Source of the DNA: Pyrenula massariospora | Lineage: Eukaryota; Ascomycota; Eurotiomycetes; Pyrenulales; Pyrenulaceae | Reading direction: 5' to 3' | Assembly: GCA_021030905.1 (NCBI GenBank) | Contig: JAGFMI010000011.1 | Span: forward strand, 496,001-560,000 | DNA length: 64,000 nucleotides | Part shown: positions 11,642 to 24,233 of the stretch, piece after piece | How positions within the stretch are numbered: position 1 is the stretch's first letter | Layout of the letters: each line of letters begins with the position of its first letter | Program-made: the position numbers and the translations under genes | The notes under the pieces: generated by a model | Database searches by the model: none | What the model was told of the DNA's origin: nothing | Seen by the model: the letters and a program-made list of their open reading frames with translations, nothing else

Positions 11642-14600
11642 GGTTGCAGCGAACTTAGTGTCTGTTTAAGACAGATTTAAGTCAGTATAATTCTGGTCGT
11701 AAAGTTGATGGCATCCCAGCTTTCGGAACTGTTAAATTCATTAGTCTGACGCTCTTCCTGAAGACTCATATTTTGTATCTTTCTTAGTGCATTATGATTG
11801 GTGCAGCGAGCAAGTCTGCACTGGTGCTAAATGCCGATCGAAATCGCGATGTGCGCAGTGACATAGGAGGCTGTTCTGAGTCAGCCACATCTTGGCATTC
11901 TCCGCGGATGAATCTAGGTGAAGATGTCCCGGCCCCTCATTGTTCCCAGAATGGACCCATCTCCTCCTCTAGAGAGATGCTGCCTATGTGCAGTCGATGA
12001 AAATTGTGTCATGCGGAGGCTTTGTGGGTCTATATCGGCCAGGCACAGAGTAGGGAGCTGTCAGCCGGCAACAGGTAGAGTATGGAGTGGAAAGACTGAG
12101 CTGTTTAGGGAAACGGCCAAAGCCGCGACGATACAGCCTGAATGGGGCTAAATCGAGGTTGAGCCTGGTTCTGAGTTCATTGACGTAAAGTGGCATGGGG
12201 CGAATCAGAAAGGGGATTTAAGGTCGGTCAATTTTGGTTGTACTATAGCTGAAAATTAATAGTACCATATCTATATGAGAGAGGTGGGCGGCTCTAAACT
12301 ATCAAGCAGATTTCTATCTTTCTCACCGGCATGTCGCTTCTATCTAGGTCAACCTTTGTCAGTCTAGCTTACTTCTTGTTCAACTACATGTCAAGCTATC
12401 CGAATACCAAACCCTCAGCCCCTTAGGATACTATACATAGGACTCATTGGACAGTACAGAAAGGAGCAAATACGGCATTTATCAGGACATCAGCAAATCC
12501 AATTTTGCTGCAAGGTGTCCTTGAGCGTCCGTACGCAAAGGTGCTTAGTGCAAGAGCCAAGCAATTTGAAAATTAGCGGCTTCATGCCGACGAAGCGGTC
12601 TGTGATTGGTGCACAGGGTCGAAACTTTGTGCGGTACCCGGCGCGATGAAGCTGATCAATGACGTATCTTGTCTGGGTCAGTTTTGGCAATCTGACAGTG
12701 TGCGTAATTTTTATATGGTTTTGATTTCACTCTATGCTAGCAGAGACATTACGATACGTCCCCCAACGAATGCGTCGCTAAGGACCCTGACAAGTCATGT
12801 GGGTATTCCAGCCCTTGCAGACGAATGTTCAGGTGAATTTCTCCCTATCGCTCCGCGTACCAAGTGACCATCACACCCGTCGCATCTCGCCGTTTCGTCG
12901 ACGCGATGAGTGAATGAGGCTCTGCCCATGGGGCGATTAACAAATGCGGTAATAAGTTCAAGAGGAAAGGATTCGATTTTGGCCCCATGGCGTTGCCTGG
13001 AATGAGCTTGGCCAGAATAAGCATGTTCGTCCTCGAGACACCTTAAAACGACCCCCGACTAGTGATCTGTCTTCGATCTCGAATTAACTTTATAGCGTGC
13101 CTGCCGGACTCTCATTTAGAATCTGTGCTAACTTGCGGAGATGTGCACTCACTGATCCGTACATCTGCATTGACGATAGAAAAATGGCGTTTTTCTTCAT
13201 GCGACGGAAGATTCTCTTTTCTAATGAGGCTGTGGACGGTGAAAATTGTCGGTCTGTTTTCGTCATATTGCAATCCGTTGCGCGTTTTTGATCTGCAATC
13301 GATTAGCCCGTTCATTGATCATATGATTATTTGGTCATTCTAGAAGGTACGGGTCCTCCCTCAATTGTATAGTCGACTGGATTTTATCGTCACTTGGTGG
13401 CGTTTCTGCTTCATTCTGCTGGCTGCACCCTTTGAAGCTTCCTTTCTTTCATAGCATTGGATGCAAAGAGGCACTGAAGACAGGTGAAAAGCTTCGGCCT
13501 ACGGCACAATGTCAGTTTCCAATTTTCCAATAGAAGTTAAGAAAGATAGTTCAAATCTTAGAATCTTTTTTTCATAGCGCAGCTAACAGGTGACAACCTT
13601 ATTCTAGTTCTCAGCGTAAAATGCTACGCTCGTTCGGACAATTTAGGCGTCATTTATAGATCTCAAGGAGACAATGTCAATCAGCCTAAATAAGAGTCGC
13701 TCGCGCGATTATATGAACAGAAGTAAGATGCTGAAGAGCAAAAGAAAGCTTTAGTTGGAGATTCTTGTCTTGCAATGTAACTTGTCAAAATTTGTAGTTG
13801 CTCGTTCTTGAGGTGTAACTTATATAAGTCACACTACCTTCTCGTCCGATTTCACTTCCTGTTCAAGGTATAACGCTACTCACATCTGCGATTTCGAACA
13901 GGGACGTCAACACCAACTCATTAGAACACGCTCAAGACTTGGGAGTGTTCGTGTTGTACTCAGGGTCTTAAAACCAACAAGCATCCTTCCTCGTGAATCA
14001 AGAACCGCAAATCAGAGCGTCATCTGGTGTTGCAATAAAGAAATTGCTCAATCTGAGAAGGAGCCCTGAAGTTTCACAAGAGGGAAAAGGGTCTCTTAGT
14101 ACTCTTTTGAGACTGAGAGCAAGGCGGTGGCTTCACCTGTGACGCACCAAACGTTGCAATACTCAGGGTGATGGGCCAAGAGGCAACCATACAATGAGAT
14201 AGAGCATGAGCAGAGCCGCAATCCAACTGTGAGCCGCTACTAGCGTGCAGCCGTAAGTAGCGAATTTGAACCAGTATCAGCGAGTGGCGAAGATGTTTGT
14301 GTAACGTTCCCCCTTCCCGTTACGGAAAGCGCAAACGGGCCATTCCTTTCGCTCAAAAATCCCGCACACATCTTGTTCAATAATGCTGAGGACATACTAT
14401 ATGAGGCTGAAGGTAGAGTTTGAACTACTGCCAGCCATTTCAGACCCAAGGCGGGGGCGGAAAGATGGTAACAACTCCGAAAGACCTCTGCCTGGACTGT
14501 AACTAAAACATTACTTCTGTTCCGTTACAGAACATTACATTTTTGTTTACAACAAGTCAGAAGACTCAAGGAGGATGAATCAGAACAAGCAAAGCCCTAA

Positions 14601-14669
14601 TGATTGCATTATCAATTTACTTCTATCTCAATAACTGAAATCACTGACCGCGCTGTGATTTAGTTATCA
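11642..14669. other. Gene-poor stretch of 3 kb
   Basis: Only scattered frames below about 95 codons occur, none with motifs or linkable splice sites. No terminal inverted repeats, LTR-like direct repeats or transposase motifs were spotted by eye. It may be an old, degraded insertion or long regulatory DNA; nothing more can be supported. Confidence 0.4.
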
Positions 14670-16200
14670 CTAGTGCACTTCAAGGCTCCATGTGACGGTC
14701 CTCTTGTAGATCTTTGGGGAGACATATCCATATTCCCCGTCACTCCGAACCTGATGGGAGGTAACATTGCGCATCTGTTGTGTTTGCAAATCGAAGCAGC
14801 CTGCGCTGACTGAGTCATGGCACACATCATAAAGTTTGTGCGCGCACATATCGCAGAAGAGATTTTCCGCAGTTGAGACAAAATCTGGACCGGCAGATGT
14901 CTCGCTCTCGCAAACTTCGCGTGCGGAGTGTTGGTCGAAGTGGCTGATGACAACGCGGTTGTCATCGCAGAATTGGTTCTTAGATTGTCGCCGCTTGACT
15001 CCCCGTTTAGTTCCATACTGAGGCTCACTAAATCTTCCGCTGCTCCATTTCTGTAATTCATGCGTCTCACGAACACTTGGCATGACACCGGGAGGCGGGT
15101 CGCACTCGATTTTTCCCGGCGCAGTGATCAAGCTAACACCATCGGGATCGGTTCCATCTTCCTTATATGGGAGCACCGGATCATAGACAGGGATGCATTG
15201 GAGCTCCATCAGTGACGGATATGTGCTGAACCTGGCTGGAGCTTTGCACATCGTATCTGAATATCAACGTGAGAAGTTGGTGTGCATGTTCAGGAAATCA
15301 GGGTCCTACTTACTGGGATTGTTCTGATACCCCAGAGCTCGTGGATCCGTATCTGATTGCGTGAACTGGAAGTCACTAACGTGGAAGCTAAAGCCTTGAG
15401 GAAACGCGTCTTGAGAGCCTGGATCCGCGGTGTCGATCCTAAGATAGCACATCAGATTAGCAATTGATCTCTATTCCGTCAAGCTTTTAAGTAGGTTCAG
15501 GAAATGTATGCTCAAAAGGGTGCATACCAGACGCAAGGCGGGGTGTAGTTCGGATTTTTATCAGTCGATACTTGCTGTCAAAGTGTTAGTCAAATTCTTC
15601 TAGGTAATGACTATACCTACTTGCGTTGAGGGATACCAGGCCATATTACACTGTTGCCCCATATTCCCGTACCTTACCAGGATAAGCAATCAGTTCGTGA
15701 GACAATGACCAAGCGTACGTACCACTGAAACTTATCGCCTAAGAAGACCTCACGTTAGTATCCAGCCTTTGAATGATGGCGTAGACATCCTAAGTCAACA
15801 GTAAAGTACGTCAACTAGACCGGAATTACTTACCTGTAGCCCAAGTGATTGCCAGGTATGCTATGCAAAGCGCATCAGTTCCACTGCTGGATATAGAGAT
15901 ATAGCTAGCTGGTTTGTTGTTTTCGCCATCGATATGCTCGACTTCGATGTCCGAGTATTCGCCATCAGCCACTCTACCATGACCTAATCCCTTTTTGAAC
16001 CCAAGTCTCTGGCCGTTGTTATCGAACAGAGCAATGTTGGGAGTATTTCCGCCGGTGCTTGCGGAACTGTCCCCGTTTTTGGTCATCCCTGCACCTATGC
16101 GAACCATTGTCGTTGCGCCTTTGCGTTCGGGAAAGAATTCTTTCGCTAAGGGGATTAGGGTCAAGGCAACGAAGGCTGCATTGAAGGCCAATGAGGCCAT
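14670..16200 (-). CDS. Hypothetical protein with hydrophobic N-terminus, six exons including a 16-base microexon
   Basis: Proposed exons: 16200-15834, 15738-15723, 15672-15621, 15574-15528, 15438-15314 and 15256-14670, about 397 residues. Every junction has GT and AG borders and keeps frame; the spliced centre reads WATGDKFQWYGNMG, AWYPSTQQVSTDK, PPCVWIDTADPG and FPQGFSFHVSDF. The N-terminus (residues 1-20, MASLAFNAAFVALTLIPLAK) is a likely signal peptide or anchor, so the product is probably secreted or membrane-bound. The second exon is only 16 bases. The N-terminal half has a beta-rich look (IALFDNNGQRLGF, ISISSSGTDALCIAYLAITW) seen in uncharacterised secreted proteins of filamentous ascomycetes, and the C-terminal half has many Cys residues. 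I do not recognise a catalytic motif and assign no function. Confidence 0.75.
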
Positions 16201-18021
16201 AGCTTACAAAATTTATGCGAATCAGATGAAGAATGTTTGTGAGGAAAAAAGAAAGATTGCAAAAGTAAAAAGTGGACCACAAAGAAATCCAAAACTTGAT
16301 AGGGACTGAAATGGTATTTAACGGAGGCGTCGTTGTAAGCAAAGCCCCTTCATGTGGATTCATTTGCCAAACGGGCTCCTACCTACATTTGGCCGCAATA
16401 GATCGAGCTATAACAATGGAGAACAAGGCTGTAGAATGATAGCTGCACATCGATGCACCATACACATCCATGTTATTGATGGCTGCAACATCGTTGGGTG
16501 AAGGGGAAATACTCAGCCGCTCAGATGCGTCCTCATTTGCAACAAGAGAAGCAGCTCTGGTGTTAGGTATAGGGTAGTTGGCGGAATACCGGGATGAAAG
16601 AGCATCCTCGGCCCCGTTAACATGCGCCTTGGTCATGCGTATAGACTGGAATCCGACCACCAAAAATCAAAACGGCAGTGAGTGCAGCTATCTGTAGGGA
16701 GCGATCCATCAGGAGACAGAGCCCATGGCGCAATAGTAACCTCAGGATCTGTTGGTATTTGGGTATTGTGAAAATTTGAGCGAAGATCCCTCGGATGTTT
16801 TTGGGGTTTGTATTATACCGAAGTTCTACCGATCTCGCCGCCCACGGCCGCCCCCGCCACCTCCACTACTACAAGTAAATACTAGACGCGTAATACTGCT
16901 CGTAATATGCTAGGTGAGGCTGCGTCTGCTTCTTGAAGTAGGAGCCGGTTTGAAATCTGGTCTGCGAAACTCGCGTCACCAAAAGATCCTGGATCCCCCC
17001 TCAATTCTCTCAGATGGGCCGATTCTCCATTGAGACTGGAACAGGAAGAGATACCAACTCAGCAGACTAGCAGGACATTGGAACTATAATCGTTGTCGAC
17101 GATACACACAGGCACTCAGGTCGGGTTCAACTACGATTCCACGACACTAAATTGCCAGAGCCATAATCCGCGTGACCGTAACGAGATGTGGCCTGCCTTT
17201 AGAAAAGTGCTGAGACGTTCAAACATTAGACTACCTCCATAACAATCGGTTTGCATTGGCCAATACAGGGCACCATGGCGCTAGCTCTGGGCTTTTCCCA
17301 ACACCCTTATCTAATTGAAGGATTCATTGGTCCTCACTGATTGACGGTCTCAAAGCCTCATATGCTGACAATGATCATCTGCACCATTTGCAACTGCGGA
17401 TGCTGCTGCATTTGGCAGACATTAATCAGTACGTCGAGTTGGGTCTATCCCAATTATGAGAACCTAAAACCACTCTCCTTCTCTTCAATTTTGGCATGGT
17501 TTACCATTCTCGCTAAAATAGAGATGAAGCTTCGTGGACGCTCTCAGGAGAGACAGCTAACATCCAGTACCGTTTCCCCACCGAATGCCTGACCAGCCTG
17601 ATGTATATACTACGTTGAGCGATTGCAACGGCCTTTCTCGAAAAGGGTGTACCTTGTCACACAGCCTCAAGCCCTTAACACCCGTTGGCAGTCTAGCAGA
17701 GACAGATCACGACGCAGCAATGGTAACTGTTGAATATGTTGCTACCTCGACTAGTTTCAGCAATGTTGTAGAGCGAGAATGTTCAATAGCATAGTTTGAG
17801 GTTATGTAGGTTATAAAACGGAGGGCGTTCTCGGGGAGATTTCGCAGTACATCTTCCTTAAAAGTTCCAAGCCGACTGTTACTACTGACTCTGCTTTATG
17901 TTTTTTATTGATTGATAATTTTACGTTTTCCACAACGCGCACGTACGCTGCTCTTGTCCTGCTGGAGACGCCTTGCCCAGCATCCTCCTCTCCTTCAACT
18001 AAAAGCTTTCAGCTTCAAAAT
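16201..18021. other. Spacer between divergent genes
   Basis: It holds the promoters of the six-exon gene (minus) and the secreted protein (plus). Small frames at 16379-16663 (minus) and 17341-17592 (plus) have no support. A frame open 38 codons upstream of 18022 is ignored because the signal peptide starts at 18022. Confidence 0.45.
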
Positions 18022-19513
18022 ATGCGTCCGATCGGGTATTTAGCGCTTTTTGTGAGCGCCTGGTCAGCTACTGCAGCACCGCACAATGGCCCGGTCAGTA
18101 GGCAACGCTCCTCAAATCCTAATGCAGTTTTTAAAAGAGCACCTCTTCCGCCGTCACTCGACAAAGTCCGATGTGGAACAGGGGATCAATGGAATACTCA
18201 TCCGACTTTCCAGGGTTCGTTGAGCAGACCTGACCCAAGTTACGTTTATGATCCTGATCAAGAGACTATTGCGGCGGCCCGAAGAATGTTTGAAGCGGCC
18301 TGGAAGAATGGCTTTCGGTGGAAGAGAAGGTCAGCTACCGATGGCCAAGGTGACTATTTGATGTCTGTGATGTACGTCCCAGAAAAAGGGTTCTTCTATT
18401 CAAGCATACCAGATGCCCCCAAGATCGTAAGTGATCCTCCCTGTCCGTATCAAGGAATGTGCACCAAAACCTGCCACCATTCAAAGAGCCTTTAGCCGTT
18501 ACTTTCTAGCATAGATGCAATGTGAAGAGCATTTCGGATCTTTACTGGATGGCTGACTAAAATAGGGTGACTTGAAAGATCAGAATGCCGCCATTAACGC
18601 TCCACTTTGGGCACGTGCGATCAATCACAATCCCAACAGAGGCGATCTATACTTTCATTCCGAGGATGGGGCCATGCAGAAATACGAGGCAAGTCTTTCG
18701 CCCGCGGAAAGAGCTCAATTGCAGCAGAATGGTGGCCGATACCCGCAGAATACGATTATTCGAACCTACGGGGTCAGGAATTATGAGGATCCACGTCGAA
18801 GTCTTAACGAACAACAGAACACTAAAAAGACAGGGCCTGTAAACTACGGAAACCCTCCTCAGGAGGCGACTGAGATTATGCCTTGTACACCTGGTGAAAT
18901 GAACAAAAATCCAACATGCTCGCAAGCTATGGAGGCCCTGGGTGTCACTCGCTTCACGCCAAAAGCGCAAGTCCAGCAAGATGCGCCTCCCAGCGATGGA
19001 TCGGATTACTCTGACCCGGACATAGACTGGGACAACATCCAGGTTCAGCGGAGACACGCTGATTCGTCAGGTTCTGCTCAGCAACTCGGAGAACTTCTTC
19101 GCCGAGTCTTTTCGAGGAGCCCATTTGACATCATCAGCGGCGGTGGTGATCATCCGACAACCGGCGGCAAGGGCGGAAGTCCAGACTCTAATACAGGAGC
19201 AAACTCAGGGGGGACAAACAGCCCCAACGGCGGAGGGACAAGTGGAGGTGGTGGAGGGACAAGCGGCGGAGGGGGAGGTACTTCTGGAGGGGATGCTAAT
19301 GGCGGAGGAGGCGGAAAAGCTGGTGACCAAGGCAAGCCGGGAGGAACAACGGATCCTAATCCGGCTCCTGCGAACAACAATCCTGATCCTTATGCGGCCG
19401 GTCCCCCTAAAGATATGGATGATCTTATGGCTCGTGAGAAGAAGGACGCTGTCTATTCGCCAACCGAAGACCAATTGGGAGGCTTACCGGCTAAAGCATG
19501 CGGCAAACCATGA
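18022..19513 (+). CDS. Secreted protein with deaminase-like motifs and Gly-rich C-terminal tail
   Basis: Exons 18022-18426 and 18566-19513 (intron GTAAGT to AATAG) encode about 450 residues. The ATG at 18022 was chosen because it begins a signal peptide, MRPIGYLALFVSAWSATAA, followed by a basic stretch that could be a propeptide (KRAPLPP). Residues 110-255 resemble the cytidine/nucleotide deaminase fold in order: a beta hairpin (YLMSVMYVPEKGFFYSS), HSE at 166-168 as zinc ligand plus catalytic Glu, a strand (TIIRTYGVRNY), then PC at 241-242 and a second Cys at 253. Deaminases use H/C-x-E and PC-x(n)-C in exactly this order, though the Cys spacing here is long. The tail (residues 320-415) is low-complexity GGGTSG repeats, then Asn/Pro-rich sequence. 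A role as a secreted effector or toxin-like enzyme is inference; the deaminase call is tentative. Confidence 0.7.
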
Positions 19514-21908
19514 AGGCGTGCACGATTTTCGGAACCTAGCCTCGATGACAGTTTCTAATTTTTGGCGTTACCGCGTTATGGTCAAGGGAGGCCTTGGAGG
19601 AAATCATGAATGATCGCTCTGGCAGTGTTTTGGCGCACTGAGAAATTTGTCAATTTAAGTCTTTGCATTGTATTGCAGCTCAATGGTTCACTCTTTCAAT
19701 CTCGTAATTCTGGGCTCCAGTAAGGCTTATGCGCTTGACTAAGCCCTAGGCAGTCTGTGAGACTGGCTTTGCATGTGAATATGGATCGTGACGGTGGGTG
19801 CGGTGAAAGTGGTCAGAAGTGGACCATGAGCGGACGGCGGCGCGAAGACGGGGAAAGAAGCCACGCCTGTAAAAGCTTCCAGGTAAAAAGCACCTGTAAA
19901 TCATCCTCTTCGTTTCGCCAACTCGACGTACCGTGTGAAACAATTCTCAACACATGTCACAAGAAATTTCCTAGGGCTGTCTGGGCTAACCTCTCGGACG
20001 ACCCTGTCACAATCTCACAAGATTGCCAACGCAACTGACAGCTGGGAGCTTCCGTCATTTACCTGGGATGTTTTGAAACCTACCAATCCCAGTCAGTACC
20101 TCTCCGGAGAATGGGAGACCGGGATGGCAGAAAAGAATCCGGTTCTTTGGAATCTCGGACATTTGATAAGGCAGTCAGCGGTCGCCCGTCAAATCTGCGC
20201 AAAGGATCCGTGGCTGCGGGATTGGGACATCAGGGAATGAATGCGAGTAATAAGACACGTGTAGCCTGGAGGATCAACGGTTTATTCGGTGCCGACGCCA
20301 GCGACATTGCGGCTGATTTCCGATCAACCGGAAACTCGATGATGAATGATGATGATGATTATTATTATTATTCTGTGCTTTCTATCTAATTGTGTTTCGA
20401 AACAACGCCTTCTCGGCTGTGGGCTGCGTTCATCTACGAGCCGCGGATGGCAGCGCCGCCAGACGAGTCAGCGTCCCCGGCACGAAGAGATAAATGTCCA
20501 ACTTGGCGTTTCAGCCTTGCTCTCCAGATCCACTCTATGACTGCTTGACGACGTGCAGGCGGCTGAGAGGGTGATGCAGCAGGAGGGGCAGGGCGCTTAC
20601 GATGAAACCGCTTTGCTTCTGTCAATATGTGCGCCTTGCCGTGTTCCCTTCTCCGCCTTTTAACCTACACGCGTTGCTCCACTGATCTTACGAGTCTCCA
20701 CTTCACCAAAGAGCTTACCACGGCCTAATCCTGGCCGCTTGCAGATCCTCATTAATTGAACGCAAAACTTCGCGCTTCAGATAGACACATATCAAAGCAA
20801 ACAAAATATTTTCCGAGCACAACTGTACAGCCTGATCGCATCGCTGGCGACGAGGTCAAACTATCGCGGCTGTTGTGGCTGTTGTCGAACGCCTGGGACG
20901 GGATTGACAAGAGGCCGTTTGGCCCCTGACCCCCGGTCAATTGACTTTTGGGGGGATATCACGGTGAAACACGCCACCCGATCAGGCACCGCCGAGGATC
21001 GCAAAGACGCAGAAAGCGAGCCAATTGTCGCGTCGCTCCCTTTTCCCACAGGAACTGGCGCAGTCATCGGAGGATGCTTGCATGCATGCGTCATGTTCTC
21101 AACTCCCGGAGTGTCGCTGTGAAAGGGTTCCCTGGTTCCACATCCTGGTATTCTATCATCTGAATGATAGGGTGGCTTGTGGACCCCAAGCCAGTCATTG
21201 TTCGCGGCCGGTCACACCCTGTTCGCGATGCCCTGATCACCCACGGTCTCGAAGCCGTCGCTCGCAACTGGGCACGCCTGACCTGTTTGGGAGCAACTTG
21301 CGCATATAATTTTCATGGATTAAGCGGCAGGTTCTCTCAAACCGTACCGTCGATTGTCTTCGGTTGATGACCTCCCCGGCTATGCCGTTGTAACAGAAGG
21401 TGGGATCAACACCTGACCTGACCGGCCCCTCCCCACTACAGTAACTGCACCGCATGTAGTGTGACCTCTGGATTTTGGTCTCTCACGCTCTTTCCAAGTT
21501 CATCCACAACGATCCCGAAGTCATTTGCACAGCGAACTGGATATCAACCTTACCGCCTATCAATTGTGCAAGTTGTGTTGACAATTCAGCGACCCGTAGC
21601 ATTCTCTGCAACGGTTATCGACTTCAAGTGACCTAATCCTAATCCGTTCATCAGATTCACGACTTCGAGCATATCCCAGCAAGATTTCGCTTTCACTTCT
21701 TTTCGTCTTGATAGAAGAGCATTCCTACAGCATCCATCTCTGGAGTACACGAAACCACTGCGATGTCAGCGAAGGATAACTTTTGTTTACCACCTTAATC
21801 TTGCTGAACCGGGTGGCCGAGCGGACGATGTGCATTGCTACCTTCTAATACCCGTGTCGGAAGACTCTAATATTATTTCGATTGTGGTTCCATAACTCGA
21901 GATAGACA
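19514..21908. other. Spacer with a microsatellite
   Basis: 2.4 kb with only short unsupported frames. It contains the GAT/ATT simple repeat near 20340 and, close to the right end, the promoter of the downstream membrane-protein gene. Confidence 0.45.
20338..20373. repeat. Trinucleotide microsatellite (GAT)n-(ATT)n
   Basis: Interrupted GAT units followed directly by about five ATT units, as read from the sequence. It lies outside any supported gene. Confidence 0.9.
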
Positions 21909-23693
21909 ATGTTTCCATTGTGGCTAATTATTTTCATTCCCACCATTGGTGTTTTGGCAATTGTCACAGCGTTGATTACTATCTGGATATGGAGACGGCG
22001 TCGTCAGCAGTCACTTTACTATTCCGACGACGGTGAATCAGATCCTCAAATTGCGAGATACAAGGTTCGGCGAGGCAGGATGGTTCCAGCGTCGTGGAAT
22101 GTTTCCTTGACCGGTTCAATGTTTGGATTAGGGCAGTTTCAATCGCTCCACGAGGATAATTTGACAGGCGCCCATCGAACACGGAGTCGAAGCCCGTTCG
22201 GATTATTCTCTATTGATCGGCCGAGGAGGAATCGGAGCGTGCTTTCCATGACAGCCTCCGAGAAATCGCACGTTTTTGATGATAGGCCGGTCACTTCACC
22301 AACCCGCGAAAATAATCGAGAGTTTCTAGCCAATGTGGACGAAGCCTTTCTCAGAAAGGTGCCTCCAGCGAAAGTGGCGTCGGTGTCCAAGTATAAAGAT
22401 CACGACCCGCTTGAGAGCCCAAAGAAGAAGCCCAAACACAGCAAGCCTGCTGCTGTAGTGCCGCGAAGGTCATCTTCAAATGGTTCACAAAACCCTCATC
22501 GCGCACGCCAAACAAGGGACCCTATCAACAGGGTTTTGTCGCCTGTCCAGGCCTCGCCTAGGGATTCGCCTCACTCGTCTCAAAGGGCCAAATCTCCTTT
22601 AGCATTCTCTACGACCATAGAAGATACTCAAACCCCGCCTGCTGAATATGTCCGATTAGAATCAAAGTCATCTGGATCTCGACCGCGGGGAAAGACGCCG
22701 ACGTCTCCATTAGTCCTGGATTCTTCAACATCAGATTCAGGCAAATTATCAGATGTAGAATCCTATCATGATTATCTACAATCATCTTGGCTTCAGTCTT
22801 CAACGTCATTAGCACCTCGTAATCAGTCTTCGAAAGCCTCCCTACAGGCCGGCGAAAACGCAGAAAATCCTAAAGCGTCGATAAAGACAGGACCAACCTC
22901 CTGGAAGACTCCAAATCCCCCTCGACCAAAATTGCCTGCGAACGCACCGGATAGGCAGCCTACTCCCCGTCCAAAATCTGGATCTTTTACCCGCCCCAAG
23001 CCAGCCGGCTTATCCTCGACCTCGATCGCCCGCCCAAAAACATCTGCCTTCCTCACCGTCTCAGACTCAGAGCCTCCACCTACGCCGCCCAAACCCATCT
23101 CTACGACCCCTCCGAAAAACTCTCCAACCCGCCAAAGAACGTCAGTGACTACCACCACCACGACCACCACATCCACAACCCATCCCCGCCCCATCTCCAC
23201 CGTCCAATCCCAACCTTCCCTCCGCCCAACCTCCCGCCCCCTGACCGCCGCCTCCCTCGCCGCCTCCGACCTCTCCTCCACCTTCACCGTCGGCCTCGCC
23301 CAAGAAACACCCCTGTACAGAATCCAGCCCCCCTTACCTAGCTTCCCGTCCGCCATCTCCGCGCCATCCGCCGTCTCCGAGCCCTCCGCGGTATCTGCGC
23401 CAGCAGCCCTCCCTCCTCCCCCTCGGCCTCCCGCACCGGGGCCTACTGCCCAGCGGTCCTCGAGCGAGGGCGGCGGCAAGCCGCAGCACCTCCCGTCGAA
23501 CTGGTCGCCGCCCGAGAGCTGGGACAAGGTCAACGTCAACCTCGAGCTGGACGCGGAGGGGGAGATGAAGAAGAGGCTTGTAGCTGCTACTACTGCTGGT
23601 GGGGCGGGTGGTGCTTCGCAGAAGACGCCGGTGGTGGTGCGGAGGAATAGCAGTAAATTGGTGAAGAAGAGTCTGGTTAGGAATATGGGGTGA
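21909..23693 (+). CDS. Single-pass membrane protein with long Pro/Ser-rich cytoplasmic tail
   Basis: An intronless gene of 594 residues. Residues 1-30 are a strong hydrophobic segment (LWLIIFIPTIGVLAIVTALI) followed by RRRRQ, which by the positive-inside rule puts the large remainder in the cytoplasm. The tail is disordered in character: many Ser-Pro and Arg-Ser sites, a Thr run near residues 415-425 encoded by ACC/ACA repeats, and an Ala/Pro-rich stretch near 480-510. A short ordered-looking part (SWSPPESWDKVNVNLELD-like, about residues 540-560) precedes a basic C-terminus. I recognise no family and assign no function; a membrane-anchored scaffold or signalling substrate is possible. Codon endings turn from C to G near 23500. 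Confidence 0.75.
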   Translation: MFPLWLIIFIPTIGVLAIVTALITIWIWRRRRQQSLYYSDDGESDPQIARYKVRRGRMVPASWNVSLTGSMFGLGQFQSLHEDNLTGAHRTRSRSPFGLFSIDRPRRNRSVLSMTASEKSHVFDDRPVTSPTRENNREFLANVDEAFLRKVPPAKVASVSKYKDHDPLESPKKKPKHSKPAAVVPRRSSSNGSQNPHRARQTRDPINRVLSPVQASPRDSPHSSQRAKSPLAFSTTIEDTQTPPAEYVRLESKSSGSRPRGKTPTSPLVLDSSTSDSGKLSDVESYHDYLQSSWLQSSTSLAPRNQSSKASLQAGENAENPKASIKTGPTSWKTPNPPRPKLPANAPDRQPTPRPKSGSFTRPKPAGLSSTSIARPKTSAFLTVSDSEPPPTPPKPISTTPPKNSPTRQRTSVTTTTTTTTSTTHPRPISTVQSQPSLRPTSRPLTAASLAASDLSSTFTVGLAQETPLYRIQPPLPSFPSAISAPSAVSEPSAVSAPAALPPPPRPPAPGPTAQRSSSEGGGKPQHLPSNWSPPESWDKVNVNLELDAEGEMKKRLVAATTAGGAGGASQKTPVVVRRNSSKLVKKSLVRNMG

Positions 23694-24207
23694 ATTTTAG
23701 ACTGATTGTATGCACGCATTCATGAGCTCGTGGTTGGGGGACTTGTTGTTATTGTCTATGGATATGGAGAGTTTTCTATATGTTTTGATACCCAGCATGG
23801 CGAGGGACACACGCGCCACTTCGTTCCTTGATACCGATCCAGATCTTTTTTTTCTGTGCTTTGCATCTATCTACCTATCTATGCATATTGTGTACAGAAC
23901 AGATGTACAGTATGTATCTTAGCTACCTATGCATGTATGTACATACACAAAACCTGAAACCCGACTTTCGAAACGCACCGGAGCCTCCGGCATCCTCAAA
24001 AACCTGATTCCTAATCCGCTCGCTTCGTACAAATCCCTCCCTCCTGATGTAATGATAGACCTGCACGTAAGCTCACCACGCACCTCCCCCTTCCAAACCT
24101 CTAAACCTTCCTCTGCCCATTCAGGACTCCGGATCCCGCATCACGCAGGGGAACGCGTCCCTCCCGCGCGCCTCACCCGCGCATCCTCCATATACCCTAC
24201 CTCGTAT

Positions 24208-24233
24208 CTTCCCTTCCCTTCCCTTCCCTTCCC
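24208..24233. repeat. CTTCC pentanucleotide repeat
   Basis: About five tandem CTTCC units, read directly. Confidence 0.9.

Noticed and set aside
11642-14669. Hidden transposable element in the 3 kb gap
   Set aside because: No terminal repeats, target-site duplication or transposase/reverse-transcriptase motif could be seen by eye.
19125-19613. 162-codon plus-strand frame overlapping the Gly-rich tail
   Set aside because: It is a shifted reading of the repeat-rich end of the secreted protein gene.
21811-21900. tRNA-like A-box word (TGGCCGAGCGG), suggesting a Leu/Ser tRNA
   Set aside because: No matching B box, no cloverleaf that closes, and no acceptor-stem pairing.
22823-23719. 298-codon minus-strand frame
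   Set aside because: It is a shadow of the plus-strand membrane-protein gene; its low-complexity Gly/Val content comes from the C-rich coding strand.
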